Counted from the first letter of the stretch, positions 1-7,119 are shown. The stretch is DNA of 19,780 nt from Clostridia bacterium (GCA_900768005.1 CAAGBE010000058.1:1-19780); one strand, 5' to 3'. Notes: generated from the letters alone by a model not told the origin. Translations and numbers: made by a program.

Positions 1-17
1 CGACGCTCTTCCGATCT
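1..17. other. Illumina sequencing adapter remnant at the contig edge
   Basis: The bases CGACGCTCTTCCGATCT are identical to the 3' end of the Illumina TruSeq universal adapter. The match stops at base 17, and ordinary A+T-rich sequence follows. This is almost certainly untrimmed adapter, not genomic DNA, so nothing biological should be read into these bases. Confidence 0.93.
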
Positions 18-41
18 TAAGCTGTACAAAAAATATTGATA

Positions 42-70
42 TTGACAAATAGTTAGATAAGTAGTATAAT
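42..70 (+). promoter_or_regulatory. Consensus SigA promoter for the mgtC-family gene
   Basis: A perfect -35 TTGACA (42-47) and a perfect -10 TATAAT (65-70) are separated by 17 bases. Transcription should start near 77, giving a leader of about 75 bases before the ATG at 153. A promoter this close to consensus suggests strong basal transcription, so control would more likely act in the leader. Confidence 0.9.
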
Positions 71-92
71 ACAATGTAATACAGAGAAATAG

Positions 93-127
93 AGACGTAT
101 TAAAACTATATTGGTTTTGGTGCGTCT
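93..127 (+). promoter_or_regulatory. Leader hairpin in the mgtC 5' UTR
   Basis: AGACGTATTAAAAC (93-106) can pair over 14 positions with GTTTTGGTGCGTCT (114-127), using a few G-U pairs, around a 7-base loop. A T-rich run (TTGTTATTTT, 127-136) follows, then the ribosome binding site. The shape resembles a weak attenuator or a structure that controls translation. It is too short for a known Mg2+ riboswitch such as the M-box. The function is inferred; only the pairing is seen. Confidence 0.5.
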
Positions 128-152
128 TGTTATTTTAAGAAAGGGGAAGAAA

Positions 153-848
153 ATGAAAGCGTTTTTAACAGAAACACTTCAGCTACAATTTGTTTTTCGC
201 ATATTCCTTGCAGGCATATGCGGTATGATAATCGGTCTTGAGAGAAAAAACCGCTCCAAGGAGGCAGGTATCAGAACACACTTTGTTGTTGCCTGTGGTG
301 CGGCACTTATGATGGTGGTTTCTAAATATGCCTTTTTCGATGTAATCAGTAAAGGCATATATGAGGGGGTGGAGGTAAGGCTTGACCCGTCAAGAATTGC
401 ATCAACCATTGCCAGCGGTATAGGTTTCCTTGGTGCAGGAATGATTTTCGTACATAGGAACACCATTACAGGCCTTACAACAGCGGCAGGTATATGGGCA
501 ACCTCAGGTGTAGGTATGGCAATTGGTGCAGGTCTTTACAGCATAGGTATATTTGCAACGGTGCTTATCCTGCTTGCACAGATTATACTTCATAAAAACT
601 TCCGTTGGATAAGACTTCCCAAAACGAAAGTGCTTGTAATAAAGGGAGTGAATGAGGAAAACTTCCAGGAAAGCATAACAAAGAAGCTTGAAGAACTTTC
701 AATTGTTATTCGTGATGTTTCAATAGACTCAGATTCAAAGAATAACGCCCGTAAATATACTTTCTATATAGAAATGCCTTATGATGTTACGGAGGAAAGT
801 GTTGTGTCGGTATTACCTTATCAGGTATCCTTAAAATCAGGCTCATAA
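153..848 (+). CDS. MgtC/SapB family membrane protein
   Basis: This is a 231-residue membrane protein of the MgtC/SapB family. In other bacteria the family is tied to Mg2+ or phosphate homeostasis and control of membrane ATPases, but the biochemical activity is not settled. The N-terminal half is hydrophobic and carries the family signatures: GLERKNRSKEAGIRTH near residues 31-46, DPSRIASTIASGIGFLGAG near 79-97, and TTAAGIWATSGVGMAIGAG near 109-127. The last 80 or so residues form a soluble ACT-like tail. I chose the ATG at 153 because an AAGGGGAAG ribosome binding site lies just upstream; an in-frame TTG at 111 falls inside the leader hairpin and lacks one. The gene is monocistronic, with its own promoter and terminator. 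Which ion or target it serves cannot be told from the sequence. Confidence 0.9.
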   Translation: MKAFLTETLQLQFVFRIFLAGICGMIIGLERKNRSKEAGIRTHFVVACGAALMMVVSKYAFFDVISKGIYEGVEVRLDPSRIASTIASGIGFLGAGMIFVHRNTITGLTTAAGIWATSGVGMAIGAGLYSIGIFATVLILLAQIILHKNFRWIRLPKTKVLVIKGVNEENFQESITKKLEELSIVIRDVSIDSDSKNNARKYTFYIEMPYDVTEESVVSVLPYQVSLKSGS

Positions 849-849
849 T

Positions 850-884
850 AAAAAGCTTTGTCAACTAAGTTGACAAAGCTTTTT
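850..884. terminator. Bidirectional intrinsic terminator between mgtC and the DUF4364 gene
   Basis: A 16-base-pair perfect inverted repeat (850-865 and 869-884; core GCTTTGTCAAC / GTTGACAAAGC) has a TAA loop. It starts two bases after the mgtC stop codon. The stem ends in A5 on the left and T5 on the right, so it can terminate transcripts from either side, including the leftward DUF4364 operon. Confidence 0.9.
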
Positions 885-893
885 GCTTATTTA

Positions 894-958
894 ATCTAGC
901 GTACTGCGTCACCGCGGTCTTCAAACCCTACGAGGTTCAAATCTCTTTCGGCTAGATG
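894..958 (+). pseudogene. tRNA-like sequence, probably a degenerate tRNA
   Basis: ATCTAGC (894-900) and GCTAGAT (951-957) are exact complements spaced like a tRNA acceptor stem. ACTGCG-TCAC-CGCGGT (903-918) can form a D-arm-like stem of 6 pairs with a 4-base loop. CTTCAAA (919-925) equals the anticodon loop of tRNA-Sec (UCA anticodon). GAGGTTCAAATCTC (932-945) resembles a T arm with TTCAAAT. The element is only about 65 bases long, has no proper anticodon stem or variable arm, and no CCA follows. The 3' edge overlaps the end of the DUF4364 gene. I read it as a decayed or shortened tRNA, possibly selC-derived; that identity is an inference of low certainty. Confidence 0.4.
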
Positions 959-1482
959 TTTTTTGTCAATATTGAAAGAAACTCCGAATAAAAAGTTTGC
1001 GGGTCGTTTTTGAATGCGGCACAGATTTTCTTAGCCATAATTTCCTCACTAACGGAAACAGACACCTTGAACATATCAAAATTACCCTCGGAAATTCCTA
1101 GTGTAACGCTGTATTCAATGTCATTTACCTTGTCATAATCAGCCTTTATACTGAGAGCGTTTCTTAAATCTTTAATTTTAATTTTTATAGTACGAAGGAG
1201 TCTTTCACGTACAGTTTTGGGAATTCGTTGTGAAAAGAATTTTAATGCCTGAGTTCCTTTTTCAGTAAGACTGTAAAACCGTGCATCATCCTCAATGTAG
1301 TAGGTTACAAATTCTTCTTCCTCCAACTCTCCCATCTGCTGCTGCAGGTCAAAGTAGTTTATAAACGGCTCCAACGCAAGAATATCCACAAGATAGGAAT
1401 TGGGAACAGGCATTTTGAAATTGTCAATAATAAATAGAGCAATAAGCTTTACATCTACTTTTTCGTCAAAAGAGTAATCCAA
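952..1482 (-). CDS. DUF4364 family protein (winged-helix-like)
   Basis: This 176-residue protein resembles the DUF4364 family of Clostridia, whose function is not established. Residues 10-90 look like a winged-helix or PadR-like fold: a helical start (VDVKLIALFIIDNFKMPVPN), a recognition-like helix, then a beta wing ending in FYSLTEKGTQAL, typical of small DNA-binding regulators. The C-terminal part is a mixed alpha/beta domain of unknown role. Translation starts at a TTG preceded by a perfect AGGAGG eight bases upstream, which settles the start. It lies 22 bases after the ECF S-component gene and is probably co-transcribed with it, so a regulatory role for that transporter is possible but unproven. 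Its stop codon overlaps the tRNA-like element. Confidence 0.82.
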   Translation of the reverse strand: MDYSFDEKVDVKLIALFIIDNFKMPVPNSYLVDILALEPFINYFDLQQQMGELEEEEFVTYYIEDDARFYSLTEKGTQALKFFSQRIPKTVRERLLRTIKIKIKDLRNALSIKADYDKVNDIEYSVTLGISEGNFDMFKVSVSVSEEIMAKKICAAFKNDPQTFYSEFLSILTKNI

Positions 1483-1504
1483 GGAACAAGCCTCCTGAAG
1501 TTTT

Positions 1505-2401
1505 TTATTGGTCAGAAGAGTCCATTTTTCCCATAAACTCTTCCTCTAAGTTTATCAAAGCACCGTTTTCGTCAATAACCAGCTCAGGCTGGGCATATTG
1601 AACGGGGAACGCTTTGGAAGCAACAAAATTAACAACAACCAGTGTTATGTAGATAACGAATGTGTCAACGATAAATCCTGCAATAAATACCTCCATAAAT
1701 TCGGAGAAAGAAGTAAGCTCAACATTGGAATAATTATAATGCAGGATATATTCGTATATGGGATAACCTATAAATATCTTGTATATAATTGCTTTCAGCA
1801 GAACATTTACAACAACTGAAACTACAAATCTTGTAACAATCGATTTTGACAAAAGGTCTGTGAAAAATCCTCTGAAGCGTGTTCCGAACCACATAGCCTT
1901 GTGTCTGTACAGAATCCAACCGTGCAAAAATCCTGCAATCGCCGCAAGAATTACATAGCCGATAAAAAATCCGTTGTCGGGAGTTACAAGCATTCTTACA
2001 AGACAGCAGAGCGTGACACTGATACAGCTCGTAACAGGTCCGAAGAAAAATCCTAAAAGAGCATTTACAATGATGTCAAGACTGATTTTTATTTCGCGGA
2101 TGTCCTCGCTGATTGCAAAGGAGAATTCCAGATGTCCCGTAACACCAAGGATTATGTACAGTGCAACAAGGAAAATGATAACGATAATAGTAGAGGGTGC
2201 ACGCAAGTGACTCAGCGAACTAAGGAGCATTGTCTTACAATTTCCCCAATAGTTCTGGAGCATCTCCAGAAAAACCTCTTTACGGCTGGAAAAACCGTTA
2301 TATTTAGCGTAACGTGGGTCAACATCCTTTTCTGTCATATTGGCGGCAAATCTTGAACCTGCAGCCTGCGCATCATAATGTTTTTTGTTATTACTACTCA
2401 T
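1505..2401 (-). CDS. ECF transporter S component, folate (FolT-like) family
   Basis: A 298-residue integral membrane protein that resembles substrate-binding S components of energy-coupling-factor vitamin transporters, folate family. These bind the vitamin in the membrane and share the EcfA-EcfA'-EcfT module, which is not in this window. About six hydrophobic segments lie between residues 65 and 260. Family-like features are the ALLGFFFGPV segment, the following amphipathic helix, and the TPDNGFFIGYVILAAIAGFLHG stretch. Soluble tails of about 60 residues (N-terminal) and 40 residues (C-terminal) are longer than usual for S components. I chose the ATG at 2401 with GGAG upstream over a TTG at 2422 lacking a site. 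A dedicated promoter lies at 2467-2495; the short leader shows no tetrahydrofolate riboswitch. Folate as substrate is a family-level guess. Confidence 0.68.
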   Translation of the reverse strand: MSSNNKKHYDAQAAGSRFAANMTEKDVDPRYAKYNGFSSRKEVFLEMLQNYWGNCKTMLLSSLSHLRAPSTIIVIIFLVALYIILGVTGHLEFSFAISEDIREIKISLDIIVNALLGFFFGPVTSCISVTLCCLVRMLVTPDNGFFIGYVILAAIAGFLHGWILYRHKAMWFGTRFRGFFTDLLSKSIVTRFVVSVVVNVLLKAIIYKIFIGYPIYEYILHYNYSNVELTSFSEFMEVFIAGFIVDTFVIYITLVVVNFVASKAFPVQYAQPELVIDENGALINLEEEFMGKMDSSDQ

Positions 2402-2466
2402 AAAAATCTCCGTTCTGCTCAAAGGAGCGAAAGTGGTTTTAAATGATTCCGAGTATATCTTTCTAT

Positions 2467-2495
2467 ATTATATAATATATGAAATCCTTTTTCAA
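2467..2495 (-). promoter_or_regulatory. SigA-type promoter for the ECF S-component / DUF4364 operon
   Basis: On the minus strand, -35 TTGAAA (plus 2490-2495) and -10 TATAAT (plus 2467-2472) are separated by exactly 17 bases. It sits just after the nth stop codon, with no terminator visible between, so nth transcripts may also read into this operon. The leader to the ATG at 2401 is about 60 bases. Confidence 0.75.
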
Positions 2496-2506
2496 TATCT
2501 TTTTAA

Positions 2507-3136
2507 CTAAACTTCAACTTTTTTACACACGGCAGAAGCAGGACAGACATCACATTTTGGATTTCTTGCCATGCAATATGCTCTTCCGTGGAGGACAAGC
2601 CTGTGACAAAAATCGCTGTGCTTGTCACGGGGAAGCAGAGTTTCCGTATCTTTTTCAACCTTAACCGGGTCAGTTTCATTGGTAAGTCCCACTCTTTTTA
2701 AAATCCTTTTTGCGTGGGTATCGATAACCATACCTCCCTTGCCGAAAATATCGCCCAGGACAAGGTTTGCCGTCTTTCTGCCCACTCCTGCAAGGGTAAG
2801 CATATCCTCCATATTATCGGGGATTTCACCATCGAAATCGGAAAGGATTCTTTTGCAACAGGCAATAATATTTTTTGCCTTGTTATGGTAAAATCCTGTG
2901 GGTTTTATATCCTGCTCCAATTCCTTTAAGTCAGCGTTGGCAAAGGAGATTGCATCGGGGTATTTTTTAAATAAATCCTTTGTAACTATATTAACACGTG
3001 CATCAGTACACTGTGCCGAAAGCTGTGTCGCAATAAGAAGCTGGAGGGGAGTTTCATATCCAAGAGAGCAGATTGCATCGGGATAAAGCTCTGCCAAAAT
3101 ATTAAAAAATGCTTCTGCACGTTCTTTTTTTCGCAT
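2507..3136 (-). CDS. nth: Endonuclease III (DNA glycosylase/AP lyase)
   Basis: This 209-residue protein matches endonuclease III, a bifunctional glycosylase that removes oxidised pyrimidines and nicks the abasic site in base excision repair. The helix-hairpin-helix LAGVGRKTANLVLG (115-128) holds the Schiff-base lysine K121; the catalytic aspartate is D139 in VIDTHAKR. The C-terminus has the [4Fe-4S] cysteine pattern C188-x6-C195-x2-C198-x5-C204. Length is normal for the family. The ATG at 3136 has AGGAG nine bases upstream; longer in-frame starts would run into the rarA promoter and coding region. It is divergent from rarA, another genome-maintenance gene. All key residues are present, so the enzyme should be active. 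Confidence 0.97.
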   Translation of the reverse strand: MRKKERAEAFFNILAELYPDAICSLGYETPLQLLIATQLSAQCTDARVNIVTKDLFKKYPDAISFANADLKELEQDIKPTGFYHNKAKNIIACCKRILSDFDGEIPDNMEDMLTLAGVGRKTANLVLGDIFGKGGMVIDTHAKRILKRVGLTNETDPVKVEKDTETLLPRDKHSDFCHRLVLHGRAYCMARNPKCDVCPASAVCKKVEV

Positions 3137-3172
3137 ATTATCATCTCCTATAAGTATTTTATCATAAAACAC

Positions 3173-3201
3173 TTGTTTTTGAAAGAAAAACTTTGTATAA
3201 T
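3173..3201 (+). promoter_or_regulatory. Probable SigA promoter for rarA
   Basis: TATAAT (3196-3201) follows TTGTTT (3173-3178) with a 17-base spacer. The -10 is perfect and the -35 is only half matched. The start would be near 3208, about 28 bases before the rarA ATG. The nth promoter must lie in the same 99-base divergent gap, but I see no clear match for it. Confidence 0.6.
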
Positions 3202-3235
3202 AATATTTGATATTTCTGGAAAGGAAGAACACGCT

Positions 3236-4489
3236 ATGAGAAGTCCGTTGGCAGACAGAATGCGTCCCCAATCGCTTTCAGATGTAGTCGGTCAGAAGCA
3301 CATTTTAAGCGAGGGAAAAGTTCTTTACAATATAATACAGAGCGGTGAAATCCCGAATATGATTTTCTACGGTCCGTCGGGAATCGGAAAAACCACGGTA
3401 GCAAATATAGCCGCAAAAAACGCCAATAAGCCACTCTATAAGCTTAATGCAACAAACGCCTCCGTTTCGGATATAAAAGCCATATTGCAGGAAGCGGAAA
3501 CAATGCTCGGTGCAGACGGTGTTATTCTGTATCTTGACGAGATTCAGAACTTCAACAAAAAGCAACAGCAGTCCCTTTTAGAATGTATCGAAAACGGAAA
3601 AGTAACGCTGATTGCATCCACCACGGAAAACCCCTATTTTTATATATACAATGCCATACTTTCACGCTCAACGGTTTTTGAATTTTATTCCGTTGATGCC
3701 GAGGATATAAAAGAAGCACTTTACCGCGCAAAGGATACTCTTGAATACCCCGTAATACTGGAAGAAGATGCGGCAGAACATCTCGCAAGAACTGCCTGCG
3801 GCGATGTAAGAAAGTCTCTTAATTCCCTTGAGGTTGCCGTAATGGCGGCAACCCCTGACGAGAATCAGAATATTGTAATCGACCTCGCTCTTGCGGAGGA
3901 AGTCACAATGAAAAAGGCATTCCGTCACGACCGTGACGGTGACAGTCATTATGATGTGCTAAGTGCTTTTCAGAAAGCGGTGCGGGGAAGTGACCCTGAC
4001 GCGGCACTTCACTATATGGCACGCCTTGTTGCTGCAGGCGATTTGCAGAGTATCTGCAGACGGATCCTCGTTATGGCGGCAGAGGATATAGGGCTTGCAT
4101 ACCCAAATGCAATTGTTATTACGAAGGCTTGTGTGGATGCGGCACTTCAGCTCGGTTTTCCCGAGGCACGGATTCCCCTTGCGGAGGCGGTTATAATGCT
4201 TGCAACATCACCCAAGTCAAACAGTGCAATCTGTGCAATTGATTCGGCACTTTATGATGTGCAAAGCGGCCTTATGGGAGATATTCCCCCCCATCTTAAA
4301 GATTCCCATTATCAGGGGGCAAAGAAGATGGGACACGGAAATAACTACAAGTACCCCCACGAATACCCAAATCACTATGTAAAGCAACAGTATTTGCCCG
4401 ATACACTTCTCGGCAGAAAATATTATAACTACGGCGAAAACAAACTTGAACAACAAACAAAAACATACTGGGAAAATGTAAAAAAATAA
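3236..4489 (+). CDS. rarA: Replication-associated recombination protein A (RarA/MgsA AAA+ ATPase)
   Basis: A 417-residue AAA+ ATPase of the RarA/MgsA/WRNIP1 family, related to clamp-loader subunits, which acts at stalled replication forks. It opens with the family pattern LADRMRPQSLSDVVGQKH. The Walker A motif GPSGIGKT is at 46-53, Walker B VILYLDEIQNF at 96-106, and a sensor-1 ASTTENPYF stretch at 128-136. The C-terminal tetramerisation region ends with family-typical LPDTLLGRKYY. The ATG at 3236 has AAGGAAG upstream; an in-frame TTG at 3173 lies in the promoter. The length is slightly short but within the family range. It is divergent from nth and convergent with the lipase gene, sharing a terminator that includes its stop codon. 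Confidence 0.95.
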   Translation: MRSPLADRMRPQSLSDVVGQKHILSEGKVLYNIIQSGEIPNMIFYGPSGIGKTTVANIAAKNANKPLYKLNATNASVSDIKAILQEAETMLGADGVILYLDEIQNFNKKQQQSLLECIENGKVTLIASTTENPYFYIYNAILSRSTVFEFYSVDAEDIKEALYRAKDTLEYPVILEEDAAEHLARTACGDVRKSLNSLEVAVMAATPDENQNIVIDLALAEEVTMKKAFRHDRDGDSHYDVLSAFQKAVRGSDPDAALHYMARLVAAGDLQSICRRILVMAAEDIGLAYPNAIVITKACVDAALQLGFPEARIPLAEAVIMLATSPKSNSAICAIDSALYDVQSGLMGDIPPHLKDSHYQGAKKMGHGNNYKYPHEYPNHYVKQQYLPDTLLGRKYYNYGENKLEQQTKTYWENVKK

Positions 4490-4515
4490 TGGTAGCATTG
4501 CTACCATTATTTTTT
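4481..4515. terminator. Bidirectional terminator shared by rarA and the patatin-like gene
   Basis: AAAAAATAATGGTAGC (4481-4496) and its exact complement (4500-4515) form a 16-base-pair stem with a 3-base ATT loop and A/T tracts on both sides. It contains the rarA stop codon (4487-4489) and reaches the first base of the convergent gene's stop (4515-4517). Both operons end inside one hairpin. Confidence 0.92.
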
Positions 4516-5354
4516 TACATTATTTTATCTTTATACTTCATCAATGTATTATAGCCAATATCGTACATTTCCTGAATTTTTTCAGGCCGTCTTTCTGTTC
4601 TTTTCCATTCTGATGTGTCAAGCTCGGGAGCAATCAGTATAACTTTACCCTCTTTTTCAAGTTCTAACAGCTTGTGGTGAGTGTTGTTATACATCTCGGT
4701 ACGGTTTTCAAGTGCCTTTTTAAATTCGGAATATTTTCTATAAAGAAAACCGCTTATATCAAGTGCTTTTTCAGGCTCTTTCTCATAACTGCGTTCACGA
4801 GTGATGATAACAACAATTTTGTCGCATCCCTCATCAATAGCCTTTTGAAAGGGAATAGAGTCCGTTATACCACCGTCCATATAAAGCTGATTTCCTATTT
4901 TAACGGGCTGAAACATAATGGGGAGGGCACAGCTTGCCACAACGGTTTTCCACTTTCTGTCCTCGCTTGTAACGGTGTGGTATTCACTTTTTCCCGTTTC
5001 AAGGTTTGTAAGTGCGGCAACAACTTTGCACCCTGATTTGTCGTAAGCTTCGCTGTCAAAGGGAACAAGCTTGTTGGGAATCTCGTCAAAGACAAAATCC
5101 ACGTTATAGTAACTGCGCTTTTTAGGGTTAATAAGATGCCTCAGTCCCATATAACGCTTGTCATTAAGGTATTCAAGTCCGATTTTAAGACCTCTGCCAC
5201 GCTGGTTTGAAACAAAGGAAATTCCGTTGGCAATTCCTGCAGATGTGCCTACAAGATAATCTGCCTTAAAGCCTATATCGATAAGAGCGTCAAGTGCACC
5301 CACGGTAAAGTAACCACGGCTTGCACCACCCTCTAAAACAAGTCCTGTTTTCAT
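4515..5354 (-). CDS. Patatin-like phospholipase family protein
   Basis: A 279-residue patatin-like serine hydrolase, a family that includes acyl hydrolases and phospholipases. The oxyanion-hole motif GGASRG is at 9-14, the nucleophile elbow GTSAG (S38) at 36-40, and the dyad aspartate D160 lies in DGG followed by ITDSIPF. There is no signal peptide, so it is probably cytoplasmic. The substrate is unknown. A GTG at 5363 overlaps the ribF stop codon, but I prefer the ATG at 5354: AGGA is well spaced from it, and MKTGLVLEGG is a typical family start. It is the last gene of the translation/ribF block, a position where rpsO and pnp often sit in Firmicutes; the function need not be linked to translation. 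Confidence 0.93.
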   Translation of the reverse strand: MKTGLVLEGGASRGYFTVGALDALIDIGFKADYLVGTSAGIANGISFVSNQRGRGLKIGLEYLNDKRYMGLRHLINPKKRSYYNVDFVFDEIPNKLVPFDSEAYDKSGCKVVAALTNLETGKSEYHTVTSEDRKWKTVVASCALPIMFQPVKIGNQLYMDGGITDSIPFQKAIDEGCDKIVVIITRERSYEKEPEKALDISGFLYRKYSEFKKALENRTEMYNNTHHKLLELEKEGKVILIAPELDTSEWKRTERRPEKIQEMYDIGYNTLMKYKDKIM

Positions 5355-5359
5355 AAGAT

Positions 5360-6229
5360 TCACATCCTGTCTATATCTCGTTTTATCTGTGATTTAAGTT
5401 CTTCTATACTGTCAAATTTTCTTTCTTCACGAATGAAACTTAAAAATTCAATCTTGATTTCTTTTCCGTATATATTACGGTTAAAATCGGGAATATATGT
5501 TTCCGTACGGAGTGCCTCTCCGCCAACTGTGGGATTTATCCCCGTATTGGTAATGGCGGTGTAGCTGTCATTTTCCAAAGTTACAAGTGTTTTATATACA
5601 CCGTTTTTGGGGATAACGGTATGTTCATTAAAAAATACATTCGCCGTGGGGAAACCCAATTTTCTACCCAACTGTTTTCCCTCGCAAACTATTCCTGAAA
5701 GGGAGAAGTTTCTTCCCAGAAGCTCGTTTGCGGATTCTATGTCACCCTTGGAAATAAGCTCTCGTATACGGCTTGAGGAAACACTCTCTCCGTGAAGAAT
5801 TTCGCAATCGCACACCGTAACCTCAAACCCGTACTGCTTTCCCAATTCCTGCAGAAGCTTGGTGTCACCCTTTCCGTTTTTTCCGAAACGGTAGTTATAC
5901 CCGCATACTGCATACTTTATGTTGTACTTATCTACAAGTATTTCTTTTACGAAAGCCTCGGCTTCCATAGAAAGAAGCTCTTCGGTGAGTGGAAGAAATT
6001 TCGTGTCTGCCCCCAAAGCTCTAATAATGTTCTTCTTTTCCTCGTTTGTTGTAAGGTACTTTACCTTGCTGTCGGACAGAAGCTCCATCGGGGATGCGTC
6101 AAAGCTTAATGCAATGGGGGAAAGGTTATTCTTTTTTGCATAATCTACTGCAAAGGAGATAATTTTCCGATGTGCAATATGCACTCCGTCAAAAAATCCC
6201 AATGCTATTGCAGAGGGAGATTTTTTCAT
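5360..6229 (-). CDS. ribF: Bifunctional riboflavin kinase / FAD synthetase
   Basis: RibF makes FMN from riboflavin and then FAD. The 289-residue protein has an N-terminal FAD synthetase domain with GFFDGVHIAH (11-20, conserved FDGVH and HxxH) and SSSRIREL (151-158). The C-terminal riboflavin kinase domain has GRKLGFPTAN (188-197), KNGVY (208-212), INPTVGG (231-237) and an ETYIPDF segment around the catalytic glutamate. It is some 15-20 residues shorter than usual at the N-terminus, because it begins at the ATG overlapping the truB stop as ATGA; no earlier in-frame start is plausible. The overlap implies coupling to truB. The truB-ribF order is common in Firmicutes. Confidence 0.96.
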   Translation of the reverse strand: MKKSPSAIALGFFDGVHIAHRKIISFAVDYAKKNNLSPIALSFDASPMELLSDSKVKYLTTNEEKKNIIRALGADTKFLPLTEELLSMEAEAFVKEILVDKYNIKYAVCGYNYRFGKNGKGDTKLLQELGKQYGFEVTVCDCEILHGESVSSSRIRELISKGDIESANELLGRNFSLSGIVCEGKQLGRKLGFPTANVFFNEHTVIPKNGVYKTLVTLENDSYTAITNTGINPTVGGEALRTETYIPDFNRNIYGKEIKIEFLSFIREERKFDSIEELKSQIKRDIDRM

Positions 6230-7119
6230 TTATAAAACCCCTTTATAAGTCTGAGACACTCTCTCTCATCAATAATATCCGCCTGAGTGAGAGCAATAAA
6301 CACTCCGTTTTCATCATAAACACGGTAAAAACTACCTATTGATTTTCCACGGTAATAGATTGAAACACCGTTTTTTACGCGGTCGGCACGTTTTTTGTCA
6401 AGCTTAATGGACTCATAATTCTCAAAAAAGGAGTCGAGTGGGAGAATAGCTTTCTCTACCTCTCCTTTTTCGCTGAGTTCCATAAGCTCATCGGGAGAAA
6501 TCGCCTTGTCAAGTGTAAACACACCCGAGGAAGTTCGCTGGAGTGCCTTTATACATCCACCGCAACCCAAGGCTTCACCAATATCCGAAGCAAGTGTGCG
6601 GATATATGTACCCTTACTGCAATGTACATTGACAGTTATTTCGGGAAGCTCAATTTTCTCAACCTCGATTGAGAAAATCGTTATATCGCGGGCTTCACGC
6701 TCAATTTCCACACCCTGCCTTGCAAGGTGATAGAGCCGTTGTCCGTTTACCTGAATTGCACTGTACATCGGGGGTATCTGCTTTATGTCGCCCGTGAATT
6801 TTTCTAAAACGGCATATATTTCTTCCTCGGTTACATTTACGGGCTTTTCTTCGAGGATTTCTCCTGCCATATCAAGAGTATCGGTTTTTGTTCCGAGCAG
6901 AATTGTCGCGCGGTAACGCTTATCTTCCATTGTTAAAAAGTCGGAAGCTCTTGTAGCAGGTCCTGCCAGAATTGGCAGAACACCGCTTGCCTCGGGGTCG
7001 AGAGTTCCCGTGTGACCGACTTTTTTCATATCAAGTGCCTTGCGGACTATTCCCACACATTTGTGCGAGGATATTCCCACGGGCTTATTCAAAATTATTA
7101 TTCCGCAATAATCATTCAT
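6226..7119 (-). CDS. truB: tRNA pseudouridine(55) synthase
   Basis: TruB converts U55 in the tRNA T-loop to pseudouridine. The 297-residue protein begins with the typical GIIILNKPVGISSH stretch and has the catalytic motif GHTGTLDPEASGVLP with D41. YSAIQVNGQRLYHLAR and YIRTLASDIGEALG are further family landmarks, followed by a C-terminal PUA-like region. Start choice: the ATG at 7119 shares one base with the nrnA stop (TGATG), with GGAG eight bases upstream; a TTG one codon earlier is less likely. It is part of the coupled block nrnA-truB-ribF. Confidence 0.97.
   Translation of the reverse strand: MNDYCGIIILNKPVGISSHKCVGIVRKALDMKKVGHTGTLDPEASGVLPILAGPATRASDFLTMEDKRYRATILLGTKTDTLDMAGEILEEKPVNVTEEEIYAVLEKFTGDIKQIPPMYSAIQVNGQRLYHLARQGVEIEREARDITIFSIEVEKIELPEITVNVHCSKGTYIRTLASDIGEALGCGGCIKALQRTSSGVFTLDKAISPDELMELSEKGEVEKAILPLDSFFENYESIKLDKKRADRVKNGVSIYYRGKSIGSFYRVYDENGVFIALTQADIIDERECLRLIKGFYK

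Noticed and set aside
111..152. Upstream TTG start for the mgtC-family gene
   Set aside because: It falls in the leader hairpin, has no ribosome binding site, and adds a non-conserved basic segment. The ATG at 153 has a good site.
850..884. Operator-like palindrome (TTTGTCAACTAAGTTGACAAA) as a regulator binding site
   Set aside because: It sits right after two convergent genes, with A and T tracts at both ends, so a bidirectional terminator explains it fully.
2402..2466. Tetrahydrofolate riboswitch before the folate-type S-component gene
   Set aside because: The predicted leader is about 60 bases, shorter than the known THF riboswitch, and the conserved core is not present apart from a chance GAATCATT.
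2507..3271. Longer form of Nth starting at 3271
   Set aside because: The extra 45 residues are not conserved in endonuclease III and would be read across the rarA promoter and start. The ATG at 3136 has an AGGAG site.
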